A stretch of 5,909 nt of DNA, from the NCBI GenBank assembly GCA_030040475.1, contig JASHTQ010000727.1, positions 1 through 5,909 on the forward strand, given 5' to 3'. The notes beneath the pieces were generated by a model that was given only the letters and a program-made list of their open reading frames with translations, was not told the DNA's origin and did no database searches. How positions within the stretch are numbered: position 1 is the first letter of the stretch; each line of letters opens with the position of its first letter. Position numbers and translations under genes: made by a program. Below, one piece after another: positions 1-5,361 of the stretch. The DNA is from Streptosporangiaceae bacterium (GTDB lineage: Bacteria > Actinomycetota > Actinomycetes > Streptosporangiales > Streptosporangiaceae).

Positions 1-983
1 GGCGCGGTCACCCGCCGACTTGAGCATCAGCGCGGTCGTGCCGAAACCCAGCGCGGTAACGGTCAGGGCACCGATGCCGTTACACACCAGCCCCGCGGCC
101 AGGCCCTGCCAGGCCCGTTCGGCGGATGCCCGGCCGGGTTTGTCAGATACGTGGCAGCGGCTGGCGGCCAGCATGCCGGCCGCCAGCGGCGCGCCGAACA
201 GCAGGATCCATGCCAGGACCACGACCGGGTCGACCGCGGATCCGCGCAGCCACGGATCGCTGGCGAAGTTCCCGCCGCCGAGCGGGTCCACCGCGTACAT
301 CACCAGGCCCAGCGCCAGGCCCGCGCGCGTGCCGATCGCCAGCGTGGCCGGGGCCACCGACGCGCGCCGCGCGGTCAGCGCGAGGACGGCGGCCACGTAG
401 CACGCCGTTATGAACAGGATGAAAATCTCGCCGCCCAGTCGGGACCGCCGGTCACGCTGCCCGGCGCCGGGAGGGGCCCGTTGTCGTACAAGGTGTCGAA
501 CGTATGCAGGTCGATTCCCCCGTGCGGGGCCGCGCCGACGAACATATCGGTTGTGGCCTTGGCAGCCATGATGGCCAGGATCGCGGCGTAACAGCCGGCC
601 CGGACCCGCCGGGCCGGCTGGTTATCGGGCGCCCCGAGCAGCCAGCGGGTCAGCACCGGCAGGCCGGCCAGCAGCGTCAGCGTGATGATGACGTCGCCCT
701 GGTCCGCGGAGCCATGGATGAGCGGGACCGAGGACTTCGGCCAGGCTGCCCAGGCCGCCGCCACGGCAAGCGCGCCGAGCAAGAGGATGCCGAACCTGCG
801 TACCATCTGTCCCTCCCTGAGAATCAGCAGCACACCGCCCACTCGCCAGGCGAGCCGCGGCCAGCCCGCCGGTACGTCGTGTGCTTCGGCCCAGACCGCC
901 TCGGCCCAGTCCCGCCGCGCCGCGGGCAACAGCCGCAGCACTCTCCGCCCGGCCGCGGCCGTCACCGGGTCCAGCCAGCTCAT
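1..983 (-). pseudogene. Multi-pass membrane protein downstream of PadR, frameshifted and cut by the left window edge
   Basis: The ATG at 983 opens a frame beginning MSWLDPV, with a charged N-terminal region (LLPAARRDWAEAVWAEAH, about residues 18-35) and then hydrophobic segments near residues 64-82, 97-117 and 130-150. This frame stops at 408. The preceding-base frame, however, continues the same kind of protein without a stop from about 433 to the window edge: GGEIFILFITACYVAAVLAL, then VAPATLAIGTRAGLALGLVMYAV, VDPVVVLAWILLFGAPLAAGML and GLVCNGIGALTVTALGFG, about 145 more residues with four more probable membrane helices. Adding one G to the GGG run at 434-436 (minus strand) restores a single frame through Trp183, so this is a one-base deletion or a homopolymer sequencing error. 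If real, the product loses its C-terminal half. The family resembles uncharacterised actinobacterial membrane proteins encoded directly behind PadR regulators; no transport function can be assigned. The 5' end overlaps the old PadR stop as ATGA, a sign of former translational coupling. Confidence 0.7.
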
Positions 984-1114
984 GGCACCGCGGGCGCCGT
1001 GGCGCGGCGCCCCCGCCGCGGGCTAGCGCGTACCCGTGCTGCCATGCCGACGGCTGCTCGTGCAACGCCGCCAGCACCGACACCGTCTGAGGCGAGAACT
1101 CAGCGCGCTGCCAT
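980..1114 (-). pseudogene. PadR-family regulator remnant with internal deletion and frameshift
   Basis: From the ATG at 1114 the sequence reads MAAR and then hits TGA. Dropping one base (T at 1102) continues as EFSPQTVSVLAALHEQPSAW and then QHGYALAR, which matches the first helices of the PadR winged-helix domain in actinobacterial regulators of the type that continue with a TGLxSGTLYPIL segment. That recognition segment, the wing and the dimerisation helix are all missing: only about 35 codons lie between HGYALAR (near 1018) and the next gene, where PadR proteins usually have 100-200 residues. Another frame across 980-1018 reads RRGRRATAPAVP and ends in a TGA overlapping the ATG of the membrane gene, which looks like the original C-terminal tail. 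I infer an internal deletion plus one indel, leaving no functional repressor. Family assignment rests on the short N-terminal match and on the position upstream of a partner membrane gene beside a dyad operator. Confidence 0.6.
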
Positions 1115-1120
1115 GGAGAT

Positions 1121-1149
1121 AATCTACCTATGTAGATATTCGTTGTCTA
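1121..1149 (-). promoter_or_regulatory. Promoter of the PadR/membrane protein unit, apparently leaderless
   Basis: On the minus strand TAGACA (1149-1144) and TAGATT (1126-1121) are separated by 17 bases, fair matches to -35 and -10 elements. The expected transcription start, about seven bases after the -10, falls at or next to the ATG at 1114, so the transcript would be leaderless, and no Shine-Dalgarno is visible. Both hexamers lie inside or at the edge of the dyad repeat at 1123-1159, so a protein bound there would block polymerase. Confidence 0.5.
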
Positions 1150-1159
1150 CATAGGTAGA
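1123..1159. promoter_or_regulatory. Large dyad operator, probable PadR binding site
   Basis: Two perfect 14-base inverted arms, 1123-1136 and 1146-1159, flank a 9-base centre (TATTCGTTG). Each arm is itself a palindrome of the form CTAC-N4-GTAG (CTACCTATGTAG at 1124-1135, CTACATAGGTAG at 1147-1158), so the site holds two copies of one dyad 23 bases apart, about two helical turns. It covers the -35/-10 region of the minus-strand promoter in front of the PadR remnant, as expected for PadR autoregulation. The match to PadR sites is by position and ATGT/ACAT-type dyad character, not by a consensus I can quote. It is clearly AT-richer than its surroundings and is unlikely to be a terminator, since it precedes a gene start and no gene converges on it. 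Confidence 0.65.
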
Positions 1160-1277
1160 AGGATCCCTGGGCGGCGTCCAGATGTGACGAACTGCTTACG
1201 TGGGGGCGTCATTAGTGATCCATCTCCGTATTCGCCCCGTTTCCCTGGGTAGGAACAGGCCACACGGTAGACGGCCA

Positions 1278-1311
1278 GGTGCCCGGCGGAAACCCTGCGC
1301 CGCCGGGCACC
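1278..1311 (-). terminator. Rho-independent-type hairpin closing the phosphoesterase/propeller operon
   Basis: GGTGCCCGGCGG (1278-1289) and CCGCCGGGCACC (1300-1311) form a perfect 12-base-pair stem with a 10-base loop, 32 bases past the stop codon of the propeller gene. There is no U-tract on either strand, which is usual for actinobacterial terminators. A smaller GGGCC/GGCCC hairpin (1321-1336) lies between it and the stop. The hairpin could also stop transcripts from the other side. The remaining bases 1160-1277 show no gene or convincing signal. Confidence 0.7.
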
Positions 1312-1343
1312 CTCATGTCCGGGCCTATTCCGGCCCTGGCGAG

Positions 1344-2528
1344 CTAGCTTCCGCCAGGGGTGGGCGTGCTGGTCAGCACGATGCCGGTCGGGTTGAGACC
1401 GTCGCCGGAGTTGGCTCCGTAACCGCCCAGGTTCAGGGCGCCGACCGTGTCCAGGGTCTTCGTGTCGAACACCGTGAGGACCGCCGAGTCGATCCCGCAG
1501 ACCCACAGCTGCGACCCGTCGGGCGTCACGGCCAGCACGTCGGGACCGCCGGACAGCGGGATCGAGCTGGTTACCGCGTCGGTCGCGGTGCTGATCACCG
1601 AGATCTCGTTGGAGTTGATGTCGGCCACGTAGACGGCGCCGCCGTCGTGGGAGACGGCGATCCCCCACGGCATCTGGCCGACGGGAATCGTGCTTGTAAC
1701 CCTGTTGGTAGCGGCATCGATCACCTCGACCGAGCTATCGTCGGTGTTGGTCACGTAGACCGTCTTGCCGTCCGGGGAGACCGCGACGCCGTGCGGGTCG
1801 CCCAGGCCGTGGATGACCGCGGCGACCTGGTCGGTCGCGGTGTCGAACACCCACAGCCCGTCGGCCGCGGTCACGTAGGCGGTGGCGCCGGACGGGGAGA
1901 ACACGATCTGCTCCGGTGCGCTCGGCATCGTCAGCGTGGCCGTCACCGTGTCGTTGGCGGTCGAGATCACCTTGATGTCAGCAAGCAGCGAGTCGGTCTG
2001 CGGGCCGGTGTCGGTCACCCACAGCTGCGAGCCGTCCGGTGACACCGCCAGGTCGGTCGGATTGAAGCCGACGTGGATGTCGGTCTCGGCCGGGTTGTAG
2101 TCCTTCGGGTTGAGCGTGGCCGCGTCGATGATCGACACCGTGTCGCTGCCGGTGTCGGCGAAGTACAGCGTGTCGCCGTGAATGGCGACGCCCTGGGGGC
2201 TTGAGACGTAGTTGTAGTCGCCCGAGTCGCCGGGCACCTGCGGGTCGCCCACGTTGTAGTTCTGGACGTAGCTGCAGTTGGCCGTGTCGATGGCGTCGAA
2301 GGCCTGGTAGCCCGCGGTGGCGATGTAGGCGGCTCCGGCCGGCCCGGTGCACGTCGACGAGGCCAGGTGAACGGGCTTGTTCAGCCCCGTCCGCTGCTGG
2401 GCGGCGGCATCGTGACTGCCGCCCCCGACGGCCAGCGCGGCCGCGGTCCCGGCCGCCAGGATTACCGCCGCCGATCCGGCGACGAGCGCGCGGCGCCCGG
2501 TCCAGAAGGAAGAATCGCGTAGCGACAT
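1344..2528 (-). CDS. Exported seven-bladed YVTN beta-propeller protein
   Basis: This 394-residue protein has an N-terminal hydrophobic stretch (about residues 15-34) after Arg12-Arg13. The sequence GRRALV fits a loose Tat pattern, ALA (31-33) offers a cleavage site, and an uncleaved membrane anchor is also possible. The rest is a propeller of about seven blades starting near residues 64, 110, 156, 204, 244, 286 and 329, with blade motifs such as GVAVSPDGKTVYVTNTDDSS and GIAVSHDGGAVYVADINSNE. A last strand (PTGIVL, 380-385) probably closes the ring. Cys60 and Cys85 could form a disulfide outside the cell; the first blade is the most divergent. YVTN/YncE propellers are binding scaffolds and usually have no enzymatic activity; the ligand here is unknown. 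The ATG directly follows the TGA of the phosphoesterase gene, and AGGGGTGA inside the end of that gene serves as ribosome binding site, so translation is probably coupled. It is the last gene of the operon. Confidence 0.9.
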   Translation of the reverse strand: MSLRDSSFWTGRRALVAGSAAVILAAGTAAALAVGGGSHDAAAQQRTGLNKPVHLASSTCTGPAGAAYIATAGYQAFDAIDTANCSYVQNYNVGDPQVPGDSGDYNYVSSPQGVAIHGDTLYFADTGSDTVSIIDAATLNPKDYNPAETDIHVGFNPTDLAVSPDGSQLWVTDTGPQTDSLLADIKVISTANDTVTATLTMPSAPEQIVFSPSGATAYVTAADGLWVFDTATDQVAAVIHGLGDPHGVAVSPDGKTVYVTNTDDSSVEVIDAATNRVTSTIPVGQMPWGIAVSHDGGAVYVADINSNEISVISTATDAVTSSIPLSGGPDVLAVTPDGSQLWVCGIDSAVLTVFDTKTLDTVGALNLGGYGANSGDGLNPTGIVLTSTPTPGGS

Positions 2529-3998
2529 TCAGATCACCCCTACCGTGCTCGCGGCCGCCGCGCCCCGCACCGGCTTATGACCCGGTGGCTGCACCGGGAA
2601 GGTCTGGCTCGCTCCCGGAATGGCCGGGAGCGGGAACTGCAGGATCTGGTTCTCCGCCGCCTCCAGCTGCGCCGTGGTCTGCGGAAGCCGCGGGAACCTC
2701 CCATAAGGGACGGTGCCGAGGGCCGTGGTGAAGTCGCCGACGGTCTGCCGCCGCCACGCCGTGATGTTCGGGTTCACCACGCCGGTCACCAGCTCGAGCA
2801 GGCGGATGACCGAGGTGTGATCGAAGGTGTCGTGGCTCACGAATCCGCCTACCGTCCACGGCGAGACGATGATGGCCGGCACCCGGAAGCCCAGGCCGAT
2901 CGGGTCGGAAACGCTGTCGACGGTGATGAACTCACCGGGCGTCCCGGCCGGCGGTGTGGGCGGGGTGACGTGGTCGAAGAACCCGTCGTTCTCGTCGTAG
3001 ACGACGATGAAGACCGTCTTGGCGAACACGTCGGGGTTCGACGCCACCGCGTTGATCTTGCTCGCCACGAAGTCCGCGCCGGCCGCCGGCGTGAAGTCGG
3101 GGTGCTCGGACTGGAAGGACGTGGGCACGATCCACGACACGGTCGGCAGCCTGTCGTGGATGGCGTCGTACTCGAACTGGCCGGCCTGGAAGATGCGCAT
3201 CGCGTTCTGGTACAGCGGCGACGATACCGACGCGTTCTGGTATTGGTCGAAGTACTCGAGCACGTTCATGCCGTAGTTCTCGATCTCCTGGTAAACCTGC
3301 CAGCTCACCCCGGCCTCCGTCAGCAGCTCGGGGTAGGTCTTCCAGGAGTAGCCCTCGGCCGGCACCTCGTTGCCGTAGATCGGGCCGCCGGCCACGCCCG
3401 ACGGGTCGACCTGGCCGGTCATCAGGTACAGCCGGTTGGGCCAGGTCGGGCCCAGCATCGAGCAGTGGTAGCCGTCGCAGATCGTGAACGCGTCGGCCAG
3501 CGCCCACTGGAACGGGATGTCGTTCCGCTCGAAGTAGGCCATCGTGTACTGGCCGGCCACGCCGTCGGCGGCCAGGTGCGCGGTCACGAACCCGTCCATC
3601 TTCCCGTTGTCCCACGAGTCGTGCTGCGGTCCCCAGCTGTGGCTGTTGGAGGGCAGGTTCTGCGCGCTCGTGCTCTGCGTGTCGGCGTGGAAGGGGAGCA
3701 GGTACTTGTCCGGGTTCTGCGCGTCGGCCTGGTAGAACCTGCTCTTCGGCACGCTCGGGTCGGCGAAGCCGCGCACGCCGGGCATGGCGCCGAAGTAGTG
3801 GTCGAACGAGCGGTTCTCCTGCATCAGCACGACGACGTGCTTGATCTCGGAAATGGGCGCGCTGGTCAGGCGCGCGTTGTGTGTCGCTGGCGAAGCGCCG
3901 TCAAGGATCTTCCGCAAGCCGGCCGGCAGGGCGAAGGACGCCAGCACCATGCCGCCCGCCGACGCCATCAGCTGGCGCCTGCTTACCTCAATCGTCAC
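2529..3998 (-). CDS. Tat-exported PF04185 phosphoesterase (phospholipase C/acid phosphatase-like)
   Basis: The 489-residue protein begins with a Tat signal (SRRQLMASAGG, residues 6-16, then a hydrophobic stretch to about 27). The catalytic domain carries the hallmarks of the bacterial phospholipase C/AcpA acid phosphatase family: HVVVLMQENRSFDHYFG (54-70), HCSMLGPTWPNRLYLMTG (178-195), YDENDGFFDHVTPP (334-347) and DHTSVIRLLE (393-402). By family analogy Glu61, Asn62, Asp335 and Glu336 are probable metal ligands and Thr185 the probable nucleophile. The enzyme should hydrolyse phosphoester bonds, perhaps phospholipid headgroups, outside the membrane. It ends soon after the catalytic domain and lacks the extra C-terminal domains of the longer Pseudomonas phospholipases, so a phosphatase role is as likely as lipase activity, and I give no gene symbol. 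The start is GTG at 3998, fixed by AGGAGG eight bases upstream. The Ala-rich tail (479-489) is probably disordered. It is first in an operon with the propeller gene, which starts immediately after its stop. Confidence 0.92.
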   Translation of the reverse strand: MTIEVSRRQLMASAGGMVLASFALPAGLRKILDGASPATHNARLTSAPISEIKHVVVLMQENRSFDHYFGAMPGVRGFADPSVPKSRFYQADAQNPDKYLLPFHADTQSTSAQNLPSNSHSWGPQHDSWDNGKMDGFVTAHLAADGVAGQYTMAYFERNDIPFQWALADAFTICDGYHCSMLGPTWPNRLYLMTGQVDPSGVAGGPIYGNEVPAEGYSWKTYPELLTEAGVSWQVYQEIENYGMNVLEYFDQYQNASVSSPLYQNAMRIFQAGQFEYDAIHDRLPTVSWIVPTSFQSEHPDFTPAAGADFVASKINAVASNPDVFAKTVFIVVYDENDGFFDHVTPPTPPAGTPGEFITVDSVSDPIGLGFRVPAIIVSPWTVGGFVSHDTFDHTSVIRLLELVTGVVNPNITAWRRQTVGDFTTALGTVPYGRFPRLPQTTAQLEAAENQILQFPLPAIPGASQTFPVQPPGHKPVRGAAAASTVGVI

Positions 3999-4006
3999 GT
4001 AAGGAA

Positions 4007-4012
4007 CCTCCT
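4007..4012 (-). promoter_or_regulatory. Strong Shine-Dalgarno of the phosphoesterase gene
   Basis: AGGAGG on the minus strand, eight bases before the GTG at 3998, is the best ribosome binding site in the window and decides the start. It places the Tat twin-arginine pair at residues 7-8, as expected for a signal peptide. Confidence 0.85.
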
Positions 4013-4041
4013 AAACGCCGGATTGACTCACCCAAAACTGG

Positions 4042-4072
4042 ACGCTAATCCCCACAATGAACCAGAAGTCAA
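4042..4072 (-). promoter_or_regulatory. Candidate promoter of the phosphoesterase/propeller operon
   Basis: TTGACT (4072-4067) and TAGCGT (4047-4042) on the minus strand are 19 bases apart. The -10 hexamer is identical to that of the GntR promoter at 5292-5297. It predicts a start near 4035 and a leader of about 35-40 bases ending in the strong Shine-Dalgarno. The spacer is one base longer than usual, so the call is tentative. The surrounding stretch 4013-4110 is AT-rich compared with its neighbours, consistent with a promoter region. Confidence 0.4.
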
Positions 4073-4120
4073 AGAGAAGAAACCCTTGGGCAACCATCAG
4101 ATGAAGAATTCGGTACCCGC

Positions 4121-4138
4121 GGGGACAGCGGGGTCCCC
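4121..4138 (-). terminator. Possible weak terminator hairpin after the transporter gene
   Basis: GGGGAC (4121-4126) and GTCCCC (4133-4138) can pair with a 6-base loop, starting 13 bases past the transporter stop. The stem is short and lacks a U-tract, so termination may be partial and some read-through into the phosphoesterase operon is possible. Confidence 0.35.
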
Positions 4139-4150
4139 TGCCGAGGCCCC

Positions 4151-5005
4151 CTAGCCGACGTTGAGAAGCACGATGCCGGCCACGACGAGCACGGTGGCCA
4201 CCACGCGGGTCCGGCCGAACGGTTCGCGGAACACGAGCGTGCCGATGACGGCGCCGAAGATGACGCTCGTCTCGCGCAGCGCGGCGATCGGAGCCAGCGC
4301 GCCCCGGGTCTGCGCCCACAGCACGAGACCGTAGGCGAGCACGCTCAGCGCCCCGGCGGCCAGCCCGGCGGCGAGCACCCGGCGCGGCTGCCTGAGTATC
4401 ACGTCGCGCCGCCTGGACAGGGCGAACATCGGCACGCAGAGGCTCTGCAGCAGCATCAGCCAGCCGATGTAGCCGACCGGGCTCGCCGAAAGCCGCACGC
4501 CCACCCCGTCCACCGTGGTGTAGGCGGCGATCGTCAGGCCGGTGCCCACGGCCGCGAGGAACGCGGCGCGGCCCGGCCGCCGGCCCGCCAGCACCAAGGT
4601 GGCCAGCCCGCCGGAAACCACGAGCACCCCGCCGATCTGGGGCAGGGCCAGGTGCTCGTGCACGAACACCGCGGCCAGGATGGTCACGACAAGCGGCGAT
4701 ATCCCGCGGGCGAGCGGGTAGACCTGCCCGAACTCGCCGTACCTGTAGCACCGCATCAGCAGCAGGTTGTAGAAGACGTGGATCGCGACGGACCCCGCCA
4801 GGTACGGCCAGCAGTCCGCCCTGGGCATGGTGGCCAGGATCGTGAGCGGGATCGCGACCGCGATGCCGCCCACGCCGATCAGCGCGAAGGCGAGCGTCTG
4901 GTCCTTGATGCCGTGCGCGATCGCGTTCCAGGTGGCGTGCGTGACGGCGGCGGCGAGGACCGCGAGCGTGACGGCGAGCGGGAGGGTGGTCGACGGGTCC
5001 AACAA
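4151..5005 (-). CDS. EamA/DMT-superfamily transporter with ten membrane helices
   Basis: The protein is 284 residues, the usual size of drug/metabolite transporters made of two five-helix EamA repeats. Hydrophobic segments lie near residues 8-26, 36-58, 66-86, 96-115, 123-140, 146-166, 178-197, 208-230, 236-256 and 266-283. The EamA signature appears in both halves: YPLARGISPLVVTILAAVFV followed by HE (96-117) and AALRETSVIFGAVIGTLVF followed by REPF (241-263). Family members export amino acids, metabolites or drugs across the cytoplasmic membrane; the substrate cannot be inferred here. An in-frame TGA at 5014-5012 rules out any longer start. Two adjacent TTG codons (5005 and 5002) are the only plausible starts. 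The Shine-Dalgarno GAGGAG lies only two bases from the first and five from the second, so 5002 may be the true start. The gene diverges from the GntR regulator at 5362, which may control it. Confidence 0.9.
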   Translation of the reverse strand: MLDPSTTLPLAVTLAVLAAAVTHATWNAIAHGIKDQTLAFALIGVGGIAVAIPLTILATMPRADCWPYLAGSVAIHVFYNLLLMRCYRYGEFGQVYPLARGISPLVVTILAAVFVHEHLALPQIGGVLVVSGGLATLVLAGRRPGRAAFLAAVGTGLTIAAYTTVDGVGVRLSASPVGYIGWLMLLQSLCVPMFALSRRRDVILRQPRRVLAAGLAAGALSVLAYGLVLWAQTRGALAPIAALRETSVIFGAVIGTLVFREPFGRTRVVATVLVVAGIVLLNVG

Positions 5006-5033
5006 GGCTCCTCAGGCAGGCTGAACAGGAGCC
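5006..5033 (-). promoter_or_regulatory. Hairpin that can hide the transporter's Shine-Dalgarno
   Basis: In the minus-strand transcript GGCTCCT (5033-5027) can pair perfectly with AGGAGCC (5012-5006) across a 14-base loop. The second arm contains most of the GAGGAG Shine-Dalgarno and ends directly before the TTG-TTG start. If it forms, it would block ribosome entry. The pairing is seen in the sequence; a regulatory role is inference. Confidence 0.4.
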
Positions 5034-5069
5034 CTCAGGGTTTCTATCCCGTCAGGTGTTCCCCGGGTT

Positions 5070-5087
5070 CCGGCCCGTCCGGGCCGG
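5070..5087. repeat. Perfect 8-base inverted repeat
   Basis: CCGGCCCG (5070-5077) and CGGGCCGG (5080-5087) flank two bases; as RNA this would be a 7-bp stem with a 4-base loop. It lies in the likely leader of the transporter, 65 bases upstream of its start. In DNA this GC-rich, runs of this kind also arise by chance. Confidence 0.4.
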
Positions 5088-5122
5088 GCTGTCCGGGTCG
5101 CGGCGTCGCTCGGTCCAGCCCC

Positions 5123-5156
5123 GGCCGCCCTGATTGTGTTTGCCTGGCGGGCGGCC
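5123..5156. repeat. 8-base inverted repeat with an AT-richer centre
   Basis: GGCCGCCC (5123-5130) and GGGCGGCC (5149-5156) flank an 18-base centre. It could be a hairpin in the transporter leader or simply a palindrome in the divergent intergenic region. There is no adjacent U-tract and no gene end beside it, so I do not call it a terminator. Confidence 0.35.
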
Positions 5157-5212
5157 AGCGGAACCCTAGACGCAACCACGTGCTACACACAGCTTAACCC
5201 CGTGCGCCCGGG

Positions 5213-5255
5213 CGGAGCCCCCGCCAGACCGGACGGAGCCCCCGGCCTGACCGGG
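5213..5255. repeat. Tandem imperfect 21-22 base repeat upstream of the GntR promoter
   Basis: Two back-to-back units (5213-5233 and 5234-5255) share CGGAGCCCCCG, then CC, A or T, and GACCGG. They differ by one inserted G and two substitutions. A partial third copy (CCGAGCCCG, 5256-5264) runs up to the -35 at 5268. They may be slippage products or activator sites; no known factor is recognised. Confidence 0.5.
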
Positions 5256-5267
5256 CCGAGCCCGTCG

Positions 5268-5297
5268 TTGACACCGGCGCGCTCCCTGGGGTAGCGT
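5268..5297 (+). promoter_or_regulatory. Promoter of the GntR regulator gene
   Basis: A perfect TTGACA (5268-5273) and TAGCGT (5292-5297) are 18 bases apart, a strong match to housekeeping-sigma promoters of actinobacteria. The predicted start is near 5304, giving a leader of about 58 bases that begins just before the ATACGAT repeat. Confidence 0.7.
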
Positions 5298-5308
5298 CGC
5301 GCTTGGTC

Positions 5309-5327
5309 ATATACGATATACGATATC
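5309..5327. promoter_or_regulatory. Candidate GntR operator (tandem ATACGAT)
   Basis: ATACGAT occurs twice in a row (5311-5317, 5318-5324), extended to ATATACGATATACGATATC. It is an AT-rich island in a GC-rich intergenic region, made of TATA-CGA-TATA half-symmetric blocks. It sits 12 bases past the -10 element, where a bound repressor would block early elongation. FCD-type GntR regulators commonly bind short AT-rich dyads next to their own gene, so autoregulation is the likely role. Confidence 0.55.
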
Positions 5328-5361
5328 TAACTAACCGGACACGCGAGTACTATTGGACACC

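Larger units (their letters stand above)
5006..5361. other. Divergent intergenic region between transporter and GntR regulator
   Basis: This 356-base stretch has no convincing coding frame. It holds the Shine-Dalgarno hairpin, two GC-rich inverted repeats, the tandem repeat, the plus-strand promoter and the ATACGAT site listed separately. A clear promoter for the minus-strand transporter was not found. TAGGGT (5168-5163, minus strand) could be a -10 element but has no good -35. Confidence 0.6.

Noticed and set aside
420..440. Programmed -1 frameshifting in the membrane protein gene
   Set aside because: The junction has no X-XXY-YYZ slippery site and no upstream Shine-Dalgarno-like stimulator; a simple indel in a G run explains it better.
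622..1083. A GTG-started minus-strand frame reading MSVLAALHEQPSAW and on to 622
   Set aside because: Only its first 20 or so residues are real (PadR remnant). Beyond about 1018 it reads an alternative frame of the membrane protein gene.
1200..2042. A 280-codon plus-strand open frame opposite the propeller gene
   Set aside because: It is an antisense shadow with repetitive VGRGV/HVDG-like patterns mirroring the propeller blade repeats, and it lacks a ribosome site.
4050..4072. PHO-box-like GTTCATT in front of the phospholipase-type gene
   Set aside because: Only a single loose match is present on the minus strand. The direct repeats spaced 11 bases that define actinobacterial PHO boxes are missing.
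2577..4154. A 525-codon plus-strand open frame opposite the phosphoesterase gene
   Set aside because: Its product is rich in Arg, Gly, His and Val without domains, as expected for the antisense of a high-GC gene. The minus-strand frame has intact catalytic motifs, a Tat signal and a strong ribosome site.
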